DNA of 15,271 bases from an uncultured Bacteroidales bacterium (lineage in GTDB: Bacteria > Bacteroidota > Bacteroidia > Bacteroidales > P3), in the NCBI GenBank assembly GCA_937906975.1, contig CALCUN010000129.1:1-15271 (forward strand). The letters run 5' to 3'. Both the position numbers and the translations under genes were made by a program. Below, in pieces: positions 7,171 through 13,482 of this stretch. The notes below the pieces were generated by a model. The model worked only from the letters and a program-made list of their open reading frames with translations. It did not search any database and was not told where the DNA came from. How positions within the stretch are numbered: position 1 is the first letter of the stretch; each line of letters opens with the position of its first letter.

Positions 7171-8943
7171 TTATGCTTCTACTTCTACTTGTTTTGATTT
7201 GTCAAAATAGTGTGTATGAAGCAAGTGGTGTGATTTTTCTCCACATGGTGTTCCCAAATATTCATCGTAAAGTTGTTTGATGTATGGGTTTTCGTGTGAT
7301 TTTCTCAATTCTTTTCCTAAGTCTTCTTTGTAGATTGCATCAAAACGTTTTTCTACTATTGAGAAATCTCCGTGGTGATAAGGTTGTCCTGCACCTCCAA
7401 TACATCCGCCTGGGCAAGCCATTACTTCTATTGCATGGTATTGTACTTCGCCTTTACGAACTTTGTCTAAAAGTTTTCTTGCGTTTCCTAATCCGTGTGC
7501 AATTCCTAAGTGGATTGGAGTTCCATTGAAGTCTATTGTTGCTTCTCTTACTCCCTCTAATCCTCTTAATTCAGTAAAATCTACTTTTTCAAGTGTTTTT
7601 CCTGTAAACACTTCGTATGCTGTTCTTGCTGCGGCTTCTATTACTCCTCCTGTTGCACCAAAGATTACAGATGCTCCTGTTGATGCTCCAAGTGGCATAT
7701 CGAAGTCTTCTTCTTCTAATGAATTGAAATCTATATTGAATTGTTTTATCAATTCTGCAAGTTCTCTTGTTGTTAATGAGAAGTCCACATCTGGGTTTCC
7801 ATCAACTTTAAATTCATCTCTTTGACATTCGTATTTCTTAGCAACACATGGCATTATTGATACAACAACCATGTCTTCTCTCTTTATTTTTAATTTTTCA
7901 GCCCAATAGTTCTTTGCTATTGCTCCAAACATTTGTTGTGGAGATTTTGCAGTTGAAGGAACGTCTAACATATCAGGGTAGTTAGTTTCAAAGAAATTAA
8001 CCCAACCTGGACAGCATGATGTTAGGATTGGAAGTTTAACATTTTTGTCGCCTTCCATGAATTTTTGGATTCTTCCTAATAATTCTGTTCCTTCTTCCAT
8101 TATTGTTAAGTCTGCTGCAAAATCTGTATCAAATACATAGTCAAATCCTATTCTTCTTAATGCAGCTGCCATTTGTCCTGTAACTATTGTTCCTGCCGGA
8201 TAGCCAAATTCTTCACCTAAGGCTACTCTGACTGCTGGTGCAGTTTGAACGATAACTGTTTTTTGAGGATTGTTGATTGCTTGTATTACTTGACGTGTTT
8301 GGTTTACTTCGCTCAATGCTCCAACAGGGCATGCCATAACACATTGTCCACACATTGTACAAGATGATTTTACAAGATCTTGTTCAAATGCTGTTGCAAC
8401 TACTGCTTCAAATCCTCTGTTTACTGCACTTAATGCACCGACTGTTTGAAGTTCGTTACATACTGTTTCGCAACGACGACACATTATACATTTATCAACA
8501 TCTCTTATGATTGAAGGAGAGTTATCTTTTCTATATGTTGATTGTTCTCCTTGGAATGGTATTTCTCTTATTCCTAATTTTTGAGCTAATGTTTGTAGTT
8601 CGCAGTTTCCGCTCTTTGAACAGCTCAAACAATCTGATGGGTGGTCTGAAAGAATTAATTCTACAACTGTTCTTCTTGCGTTTACTACTCTTAGTGAGTG
8701 TGTATGAACAACCATTCCTTCCATTACTTCGGTTGCACAAGCTGGAGCAAGATTTTTTCTTCCTTCAACCTCAACAACACATACTCTACAACCACCTGGT
8801 TTATTTTCTAACTTTTGTCCGTTAAGTTCATAATAGCAAAGGGTTGGTATTGATATGCCTGCTTTTCTTGCAGCTTTTAATATAGTTTGACCTTTTTCTG
8901 CTTGTACCGCTTTGCCGTCTATTATTAAATTTACTGTTTCCAT
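7171..8943 (-). CDS. hydA: [FeFe] hydrogenase catalytic subunit (HydA/HndD)
   Basis: This subunit catalyses reversible H2 formation at the H-cluster. The longest frame opens at a TTG at 8970, but I take the ATG at 8943 (590 aa), which follows AAGAAGAAAA and starts right before the ferredoxin-like domain. In that numbering the domains are: plant-type [2Fe-2S] (Cys36, 52, 55, 69), NuoG-like His/Cys [4Fe-4S] (His101, Cys105, 108, 114), two [4Fe-4S] sites (Cys152/155/158/162 and 195/198/201/205), then the H-cluster domain. Its three signatures are TSCCPGW (310-311 Cys pair), MPCVAKKYE (Cys366) and MACPGGCIGGAGQP (Cys510, Cys514). The proposed proton-relay Cys310 and all cluster ligands are present. 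The C-terminal SHHLLHTHY tail (small-subunit-like domain) is intact. The modular layout is that of group A trimeric or tetrameric NAD(P)-linked hydrogenases. The maturases HydE, HydF and HydG are not in the window. Confidence 0.96.
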   Translation of the reverse strand: METVNLIIDGKAVQAEKGQTILKAARKAGISIPTLCYYELNGQKLENKPGGCRVCVVEVEGRKNLAPACATEVMEGMVVHTHSLRVVNARRTVVELILSDHPSDCLSCSKSGNCELQTLAQKLGIREIPFQGEQSTYRKDNSPSIIRDVDKCIMCRRCETVCNELQTVGALSAVNRGFEAVVATAFEQDLVKSSCTMCGQCVMACPVGALSEVNQTRQVIQAINNPQKTVIVQTAPAVRVALGEEFGYPAGTIVTGQMAAALRRIGFDYVFDTDFAADLTIMEEGTELLGRIQKFMEGDKNVKLPILTSCCPGWVNFFETNYPDMLDVPSTAKSPQQMFGAIAKNYWAEKLKIKREDMVVVSIMPCVAKKYECQRDEFKVDGNPDVDFSLTTRELAELIKQFNIDFNSLEEEDFDMPLGASTGASVIFGATGGVIEAAARTAYEVFTGKTLEKVDFTELRGLEGVREATIDFNGTPIHLGIAHGLGNARKLLDKVRKGEVQYHAIEVMACPGGCIGGAGQPYHHGDFSIVEKRFDAIYKEDLGKELRKSHENPYIKQLYDEYLGTPCGEKSHHLLHTHYFDKSKQVEVEA

Positions 8944-8975
8944 TTTTCTTCTTAATTTGTGATTAGACAAAATCC

Positions 8976-10769
8976 TTATTGAATACTGATTGCATTGAAT
9001 TTACATTTTTCAATACAAGTTCCACACTTGATACACAATTCAGTATTGATTGTATGCGGTGTTTTCTTTTCGCCTTGAATTGCGTTTACAGGACAATTTC
9101 TTGCACAAGCTGTACAACCAACGCAAACGCTTTGATCAATTACATATTGCATTAGAGATTTACATGCTCCTGCTCTACATTTCTTGTCTTGTACGTGTTC
9201 TACATATTCATCCCAGAAGTTTGCAAGAGTTGATAAGATTGGGTTTGGAGATGTTTGTCCTAATCCACAAAGTGCTGTGTCTTTGATAACTCCTGCAAGA
9301 TTCTTTAAGTTTTCAAGGTCTTCCATTGTTCCATTGCCTTTTGTTATCTTATCAAGTATTTCTAACATTCTCTTGTTTCCGATACGGCATGGAGAACATT
9401 TACCACAACTTTCTTCACATGTAAATTCAAGATAGAATTTTGCTATGGCTACCATACAAGATGTTTCGTCCATAACAACCATTCCACCAGAACCCATCAT
9501 AGAACCTGCTGCTATAAGGTTGTCATAATCGATTGGTGTATCAAGGTGTTTTTCTGTCAAACATCCACCAGAAGGACCTCCTGTTTGAACGGCTTTAAAT
9601 TGTCTTCCACCTTTAATTCCACCACCAATTTCGTAAATTACTTCTCTTAATGTTATTCCCATAGGAACTTCTATCAATCCAACATTGTTGATTTGTCCAG
9701 CAAGGGCAAATACTTTTGTTCCTTTTGACTTTTCTGTTCCTATTTTGTTAAACCAATTTGCTCCTTTTAATATAATAATAGGAATATTTGCGTATGTTTC
9801 AACGTTGTTTACGTTTGTTGGTTTTTGTAAATATCCACTTTGTGCAGGGAATGGTGGTTTGAATGTAGGTTCTCCACGTTTTCCTTCCATAGAGTGAATA
9901 AGAGCTGTTTCTTCTCCACAAACGAATGCACCTGCACCGTATCTTAATTCTATATCAAAGTTAAAATCTGTTCCAAATAAGTTTTCTCCCAATACGCCAT
10001 ATTCTCTTGCTTGTGCAATTGCAACTTGTAATCTATGGATTGCAAGAGGGTATTCAGCTCTAATATAAACCAAACCTTTTGTTGCTCCTATTGCATAACC
10101 GTTAATAGTCATCGCTTCAATGATAGAGTGAGGGTCTCCTTCAAGAATACTTCTATCCATGAACGCTCCTGGGTCTCCTTCGTCAGCATTACAAACAACA
10201 TATTTTTGATCTGCGTGATTCTTTGAAGCAATTTCCCATTTCATACCAGTAGGGAATCCTCCACCACCACGACCTCTAAGTCCTGATAATTTTATTTCGT
10301 CTATAACTTGTTGAGGAGTCATTTCTGTTAAACATTTTGCAACAGCTGCATATCCATCACAAGCAATATATTCACCAATGTTTTCTGGATCAATAAAACC
10401 ACAGTTACGCAATGCTATACGTAATTGTTTTTTGTAAAAGCCCATGTGTTTTGCATCAGCAACATGTTCTTTCTTTTCAGGGTCAGTGTAAAGCAAACGT
10501 GTTACCTTACGACCTTTTATTATATGTTCTTCAATTATTTCTTGTGCATCTTCTGGTTTTACTTCTGTATAGAAAGTATTATCAGGCATTATCTTTACGA
10601 TAGGACCTTTTTCGCAAAAACCAAAACAACCTGTAAGGATTACTTGAACTTCATTTTCTAATCCTTTATCAAGTAGATTACTTTTTAATCTGTCTGCTAT
10701 CTCTACACTTTGAGAAGCTGTACATCCTGTACCTCCACAGACTAAAATGTGCATTTTATACTTAGCCAT
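8976..10769 (-). CDS. hydB: NuoF-like NAD(P)H/FMN subunit of [FeFe] hydrogenase (HydB/HndC)
   Basis: This 597-aa flavoprotein binds NAD(P)H and FMN and, in characterised relatives, is where electrons from NADH and ferredoxin meet. The N-terminal thioredoxin-like [2Fe-2S] domain (1-90) has Cys11, 16, 48 and 52. The NuoF core follows, with the glycine-rich loop GLRGRGGGGFPTGMKWE (163-179), the acidic NADEGDPGAF (194-203) and AGAFVCGEETALI (279-291). Its [4Fe-4S] site is Cys455, 458, 461 and 501 (SCGKCSPCRIG). A CxxxxC pair (531, 536) and a C-terminal bacterial-type ferredoxin with two [4Fe-4S] motifs follow (549/552/555/559 and 579/582/585/589). The extra N- and C-terminal domains distinguish HydB/HndC from complex I NuoF. 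The next gene, hydA, starts 32 nt downstream. The start ATG is preceded by a perfect AGGAGG. Confidence 0.96.
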   Translation of the reverse strand: MAKYKMHILVCGGTGCTASQSVEIADRLKSNLLDKGLENEVQVILTGCFGFCEKGPIVKIMPDNTFYTEVKPEDAQEIIEEHIIKGRKVTRLLYTDPEKKEHVADAKHMGFYKKQLRIALRNCGFIDPENIGEYIACDGYAAVAKCLTEMTPQQVIDEIKLSGLRGRGGGGFPTGMKWEIASKNHADQKYVVCNADEGDPGAFMDRSILEGDPHSIIEAMTINGYAIGATKGLVYIRAEYPLAIHRLQVAIAQAREYGVLGENLFGTDFNFDIELRYGAGAFVCGEETALIHSMEGKRGEPTFKPPFPAQSGYLQKPTNVNNVETYANIPIIILKGANWFNKIGTEKSKGTKVFALAGQINNVGLIEVPMGITLREVIYEIGGGIKGGRQFKAVQTGGPSGGCLTEKHLDTPIDYDNLIAAGSMMGSGGMVVMDETSCMVAIAKFYLEFTCEESCGKCSPCRIGNKRMLEILDKITKGNGTMEDLENLKNLAGVIKDTALCGLGQTSPNPILSTLANFWDEYVEHVQDKKCRAGACKSLMQYVIDQSVCVGCTACARNCPVNAIQGEKKTPHTINTELCIKCGTCIEKCKFNAISIQ

Positions 10770-10776
10770 ATATGTT

Positions 10777-10782
10777 CCTCCT
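10777..10782 (-). promoter_or_regulatory. Consensus Shine-Dalgarno before hydB
   Basis: On the minus strand AGGAGG lies 7 nt before the ATG at 10769. It stands out because the other genes in this window have weak or no Shine-Dalgarno sequence, in keeping with Bacteroidota, where initiation usually relies on AT-rich leaders. Confidence 0.8.
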
Positions 10783-10799
10783 AAATTTGAGTTAATTAT

Positions 10800-11135
10800 C
10801 TAAACCAATTTATCTAATATTTCATCTACTTTTGCTTTATCTACATTACCAAATATTTGTGGTTCTTGATTTGGTATTAAGACTTCAACAGTAGGCTCTT
10901 CTTTACACATACCCATACAGTCTGTTTGATAAACAGCCGCATCTATTTTCTTTGCATCTACTTGTTCCAAAAAGTAGTTATAAATGGTTTTTGCGCCAGC
11001 AGCTATACCACATGTTGCCATTGCAACTTTTATTTGCACCAAACCATCTGTGTTACCCTTTACCCTAGTGTCAATTGTTTCTTGAACACTATTTTTCAAA
11101 GATCTCAAATCTTCTAAGGTTTTTATCTGTGCCAT
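10800..11135 (-). CDS. hndB: Thioredoxin-fold (2Fe-2S) ferredoxin-like protein, HndB-like
   Basis: This 111-aa protein is the first gene of the hydrogenase operon. After an N-terminal helix (LEDLRSLKNSVQETI) it has the pattern VAMATCGIAAGAKTIYNYF (Cys42) and TDCMGMCKEEPTVEV (Cys73, Cys77), typical of the thioredoxin-like [2Fe-2S] ferredoxin family and of HndB in NADP-reducing hydrogenases. Only three cysteines are present, so a conventional four-Cys cluster would need another ligand. The CGIAAGA form is, as I recall, common in this family. A longer frame starts at a TTG at 11183, but that lies almost at the predicted transcription start. I therefore use the ATG at 11133-11135. Its stop is 30 nt before the hydB ATG. 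A role as an electron-transfer accessory of the hydrogenase is inferred from position. Confidence 0.85.
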   Translation of the reverse strand: MAQIKTLEDLRSLKNSVQETIDTRVKGNTDGLVQIKVAMATCGIAAGAKTIYNYFLEQVDAKKIDAAVYQTDCMGMCKEEPTVEVLIPNQEPQIFGNVDKAKVDEILDKLV

Positions 11136-11194
11136 ATTCTTAAAATTTATTGTGTTTTTAATTACTTTTATTTTCTCTTTCAATAAAACATGTG

Positions 11195-11226
11195 CAAATA
11201 TATATCATTTTTTTTAATACACGCAA
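11195..11226 (-). promoter_or_regulatory. Promoter of the hydrogenase operon
   Basis: On the minus strand TATATTTG (complement of 11195-11202) fits the -7 consensus, with a TTG (complement of 11224-11226) 21 nt upstream. Transcription should start near 11187, giving a leader of about 50 nt before the HndB-like ATG. No obvious redox or Rex operator palindrome was seen around it. Confidence 0.6.
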
Positions 11227-11306
11227 GAGTTATAAAACTTTTTTATCATTTTTTTTATTTTTTAAAAAAATCCCCTCAAAAATTATGTGAATCCGAAAAT
11301 AAAACT

Positions 11307-11314
11307 TATTATTG
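11307..11314 (+). promoter_or_regulatory. Weak candidate -7 box for the 11343 gene
   Basis: TATTATTG differs from TAnnTTTG at one position and lies 28 nt before the ATG at 11343. No TTG is found 19-21 nt upstream. The rest of the divergent spacer 11136-11342 is A/T tracts with no other clear signal. Confidence 0.3.
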
Positions 11315-11342
11315 CAAATTGAATTTTAAAAAATAAAATACT

Positions 11343-11759
11343 ATGAAAAACGAAATCATTTTAAAAAAAGGCTTTGACACCTTACTATTTGGCATGGATA
11401 TTAATTCAGTTATTGAAAAAATTGGAAAACCTTCCGAAGTTGAAGAAATAGGTGAAGACTTAGAAATGCCAGCAACCGTATTATACTATGAAGAAATGGG
11501 CATTAGCTGTTTTTTTGAAAACCTTGACCAAGAAAAATTAGCTTGCATAAACATAGAATCAGAAGAAATATATCTTTTTGGCGAACAAATAATAGACAAA
11601 AACTCAAAAGAAATTGTTGATTTAATGAGAAAACACGACATCTTTGAACAAACAATGGACAAAGAAGAGTGGGGAGAAGAAAGAATATCGTATGAAGAAT
11701 GTGCAATCGACTTTTTCTTTACTGATGACAAACTAAAATCTGTTACAATTGGACTCTAA
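11343..11759 (+). CDS. Hypothetical protein with two alpha/beta half-repeats
   Basis: This 138-aa acidic, soluble protein has no signal peptide or membrane segment. I do not recognise a characterised function. Its opening, FGMDINSVIEKIGKPSEVEE, has the helix-then-Gly-x-Pro pattern of small Bacteroidota proteins annotated only as hypothetical (sometimes compared with immunity-type proteins). Residues 48-72 (YYEEMGISCFFENLDQEKLACINI) and 116-136 (SYEECAIDFFFTDDKLKSVTIG) look like two copies of the same beta-strand unit, each preceded by a helix. This suggests an internal duplication. The stop codon TAA at 11757-11759 overlaps the proposed start of the WbqC-family gene by 11 nt, so the two are likely co-transcribed and perhaps translationally coupled. 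The start is the ATG at 11343, after an A-rich leader. Confidence 0.8.
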   Translation: MKNEIILKKGFDTLLFGMDINSVIEKIGKPSEVEEIGEDLEMPATVLYYEEMGISCFFENLDQEKLACINIESEEIYLFGEQIIDKNSKEIVDLMRKHDIFEQTMDKEEWGEERISYEECAIDFFFTDDKLKSVTIGL

Positions 11760-12357
11760 TCAAACAATAGTATTATCTACATCATACTTTCCTTGCATTG
11801 CTTATTTTTCCCTATTAAATAAGCACGAGCAAGTATTGATTGAAACGCAAGAATCATTCAAAAAACAAACCCACAGAAACAGAACCTATATTCTTTCTGC
11901 AAATGGAGTATTACCATTGATTGTTCCTGTAAAACGATTCAAAGACGTTTCACTGCCAATCTGCGAAACAGAAATATGTTATCAAACAAATTGGCAAACC
12001 AATCACCTAAGAGCAATAATGTCTGCTTACGGAAAAAGTTCTTACTTTGAGTATTACTATTACGATATAGAAAAAATACTAAAAAAACAGCATCGTTACC
12101 TTATTGATTTAAACAACGAGATAACCCAACTAATGCTTTCCAAATTCAAAATAAAGACAACACTAACCAACACCTCATCTTACGAAAAAACCACAGAGAA
12201 CGATTACAGAGATATATTTGATAAAAAACACCTATTAAACGATTTTCAAACAAAACCCTACTTCCAATGTTTCTCTAACAAATTTCCGTTTCAAAACAAT
12301 TTAAGTTCATTAGACCTTTTATTCAATATGGGCGTAGAATCAAAGAACTACCTCTAA
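11749..12357 (+). CDS. WbqC-like family protein
   Basis: This 202-aa protein matches the WbqC family, often found in polysaccharide or glycolipid loci, whose biochemical role is not firmly established. The conserved blocks are in order: LSTSYFPCIAYFSLL (9-23), QTHRNRTYILSANGVLPLIVPV (40-61), TNWQTNHLRAIMSAYGKSSYFEYY (about 80-103), and the C-terminal SSLDLLFNMGVES. No ATG or GTG lies between the upstream in-frame stop (11734-11736) and the conserved LSTSYFP block, and the next ATG is around residue 90. TTG at 11749 is the best start. It lies inside the end of the preceding gene, so re-initiation by coupling is plausible. A strong terminator follows the stop. Confidence 0.87.
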   Translation: MDSNQTIVLSTSYFPCIAYFSLLNKHEQVLIETQESFKKQTHRNRTYILSANGVLPLIVPVKRFKDVSLPICETEICYQTNWQTNHLRAIMSAYGKSSYFEYYYYDIEKILKKQHRYLIDLNNEITQLMLSKFKIKTTLTNTSSYEKTTENDYRDIFDKKHLLNDFQTKPYFQCFSNKFPFQNNLSSLDLLFNMGVESKNYL

Positions 12358-12369
12358 GCCCCAACAAAC

Positions 12370-12422
12370 AAAAATCACGAAATCAAAGTTAAAGAAAAAA
12401 ACACTTTGATTTCGTGATTTTT
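12370..12422 (+). terminator. 20-bp hairpin terminator after the WbqC-like gene
   Basis: Arms 12370-12389 and 12403-12422 are perfect reverse complements over 20 bp, with a 13-nt A-rich loop, and run into further T residues. It begins 13 nt after the stop codon. Its right arm contains CTTTGATTTCGT, which also occurs in the 42-nt-period repeats at 6070. Confidence 0.9.
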
Positions 12423-12494
12423 TTCTTTGCTTTTTTAGAATTTTCCTTAGGATTTTTAAAATTTTTCTTTGCTTTTTTCCTCTCTCAAAAAAGG

Positions 12495-12555
12495 GGGGTG
12501 TCAATTTAAACATACAAGGGGTATCAATTTAACTTCACAAGGGGTGTCAATTTAA
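12495..12555 (+). repeat. Three direct repeats GGGGTRTCAATTTAA at exact 23-bp spacing
   Basis: Copies lie at 12495-12509, 12518-12532 and 12541-12555. Copies 1 and 3 are identical and copy 2 differs by one base (GTATC instead of GTGTC). The 8-nt spacers both end in CACAA or TACAA. The G4 runs are striking in so AT-rich a spacer. The array lies downstream of both flanking genes, so an operator role is unlikely. Regularly spaced repeats of this kind occur at the ends of IS21-family elements (transposase-binding sites), so a solo or leftover element end is one reading. No transposase gene is present. Confidence 0.85.
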
Positions 12556-12559
12556 AAGT

Positions 12560-12652
12560 AGGACATGAATAATAATATAAATAATAACAAAAAGAATAAT
12601 AATATATTTATAATAGAGAGATTTTTTTTGTTTTTTTTCATTTACATGTCCT
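12560..12652. repeat. AT-rich 93-bp segment bounded by 8-bp inverted repeats
   Basis: AGGACATG at 12560-12567 and CATGTCCT at 12645-12652 are inverted copies flanking 77 nt of nearly pure A/T (AAT-type repeats, then T runs). The left copy begins directly after the third 23-bp-period repeat. It may be part of the same element or a chance palindrome; 8 bp is short. Confidence 0.5.
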
Positions 12653-12765
12653 CCTTCTGTGAAATTATATCAAAAAACTTAGCGCGCCGAATTTTTGCGA
12701 TTAAAAAAATTTTGACTTGCGAGCGTTTTGTTTTTCTTTTTTTTGAATTGTGTTGCTTTGTTGTG

Positions 12766-13482
12766 TTACAATTCAAATATGTTAAAGTTATAGTTTTTGA
12801 CATTAAAGATTAGGAGCTTGTTTTTCAAAGAAACATCGGTGTAATTGGTTAAAAACTTTATAACTTCGTTTGAAGCAATAGAGGCAGTGATTGAGGGCAA
12901 GACTCCAATCACTGCTTTGTTTTTATTACTCTCTTCTTTCAATAGGTTTTCTTCTGGAAAAAGGGTTCTGTAATTTGCAGAATCTTCCTCGCAATTAAGC
13001 AAAGCAACTTGCCCTTCAAAGTCCGAGATAGCAGAATAAACAAAAGGCTTTTTCAATCTTTGGCAAGCGTCATTTATTACATAACGTGTTGCAAAGTTAT
13101 CGCAACAATCCACAACAATATCATAATCCCTAATAATCCTTTCTGCATTTTCTTTGTTCAAAAACTCATTGTAGCAAATAATCTTGCAATCGCTATTTAC
13201 TTCCCTAAGGTTTTCTTTTGCTTTTTCAACCTTTTCCTCCCCTATTTGCGACTCTTTGTAAAGAATTTGACGATGAAGATTGCTCAAACTAACCTTATCG
13301 CAATCCATTATGCCAATTACTCCAACGCCAGAGGCGACAAGCAAAAGACTTGCAATGCTTCCCAAGCCTCCAACACCGACAACCAAGACTTTTGCTTGCT
13401 TTAATTTTTCTTGTCCTTCGACTCCAAAGCCCTCTAACTCTATTTGACGAGAATATCTCAAAAAATCCTTTTCCTCTAACAT
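12766..13482 (-). CDS. thiF: ThiF-family adenylyltransferase (thiamine thiazole synthesis)
   Basis: ThiF adenylates the C-terminal glycine of the sulfur carrier ThiS, preparing it to deliver sulfur to the thiazole ring. The 238-aa protein has the E1-like fold signatures: YSRQIELEGFG (10-20), the nucleotide loop GVGGLGS (36-42), DKVSLSNLHRQILY (62-75) and DCCDNFATRYVIND (125-138). It ends with the GVLPSITASIASNEVIKFL helix (193-211). The CxxC pairs that hold zinc in E. coli ThiF and MoeB are absent; that region reads FPEENLLKEESNKNKAVIG. As far as I recall this is also true of other Bacteroidota HesA/MoeB/ThiF proteins. Its ATG overlaps the thiH stop by one base (TAATG). MoeB-like activity cannot be excluded, but the operon argues for thiamine. 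Confidence 0.92.
   Translation of the reverse strand: MLEEKDFLRYSRQIELEGFGVEGQEKLKQAKVLVVGVGGLGSIASLLLVASGVGVIGIMDCDKVSLSNLHRQILYKESQIGEEKVEKAKENLREVNSDCKIICYNEFLNKENAERIIRDYDIVVDCCDNFATRYVINDACQRLKKPFVYSAISDFEGQVALLNCEEDSANYRTLFPEENLLKEESNKNKAVIGVLPSITASIASNEVIKFLTNYTDVSLKNKLLIFNVKNYNFNIFEL

Larger units (their letters stand above)
12358..12765. other. About 400-bp convergent intergenic region without a credible gene
   Basis: From the WbqC stop to the thiF stop no frame looks coding. A plus-strand frame starting at 12565 is asparagine/phenylalanine low-complexity and runs into thiF antisense, so I left it out. The region holds, in order, a terminator (12370-12422), two copies of a 16-nt T-rich sequence 42 nt apart (12421-12436 and 12463-12478), three 15-nt direct repeats with a 23-nt period, an AT-rich segment bounded by an 8-bp inverted repeat, and a GC-richer patch (AGCGCGCCG near 12680-12690). 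I see no clear U-tract terminator for thiF. Confidence 0.8.

Noticed and set aside
8944-8970. TTG start extending HydA by 9 residues
   Set aside because: The ATG at 8943 lies just before the ferredoxin domain and follows an A/G-rich leader; TTG starts are uncommon here.
11136-11183. TTG start extending the HndB-like protein by 16 residues
   Set aside because: It would start only a few nucleotides after the predicted transcription start, and the extension is not family-like.
11136-11342. Redox-sensing (Rex-type) operator before the hydrogenase operon
   Set aside because: I looked for a TTGTGA/TCACAA-type palindrome near the promoter and found none; the spacer is mostly homopolymer A/T runs.
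12495-12555. CRISPR-like array
   Set aside because: Only three 15-nt repeats with 8-nt spacers, far below CRISPR repeat and spacer sizes, and no cas genes.
12745-12774. Hairpin GAATTGT/ACAATTC as a thiF terminator
   Set aside because: On the minus strand the stem is followed by A residues, not T, and it includes the thiF stop codon. It cannot act as an intrinsic terminator for thiF.
12565-12813. 82-aa plus-strand open frame
   Set aside because: Low-complexity Asn/Phe-rich translation from an AT-rich spacer that runs into antisense thiF. No promoter or conserved pattern.
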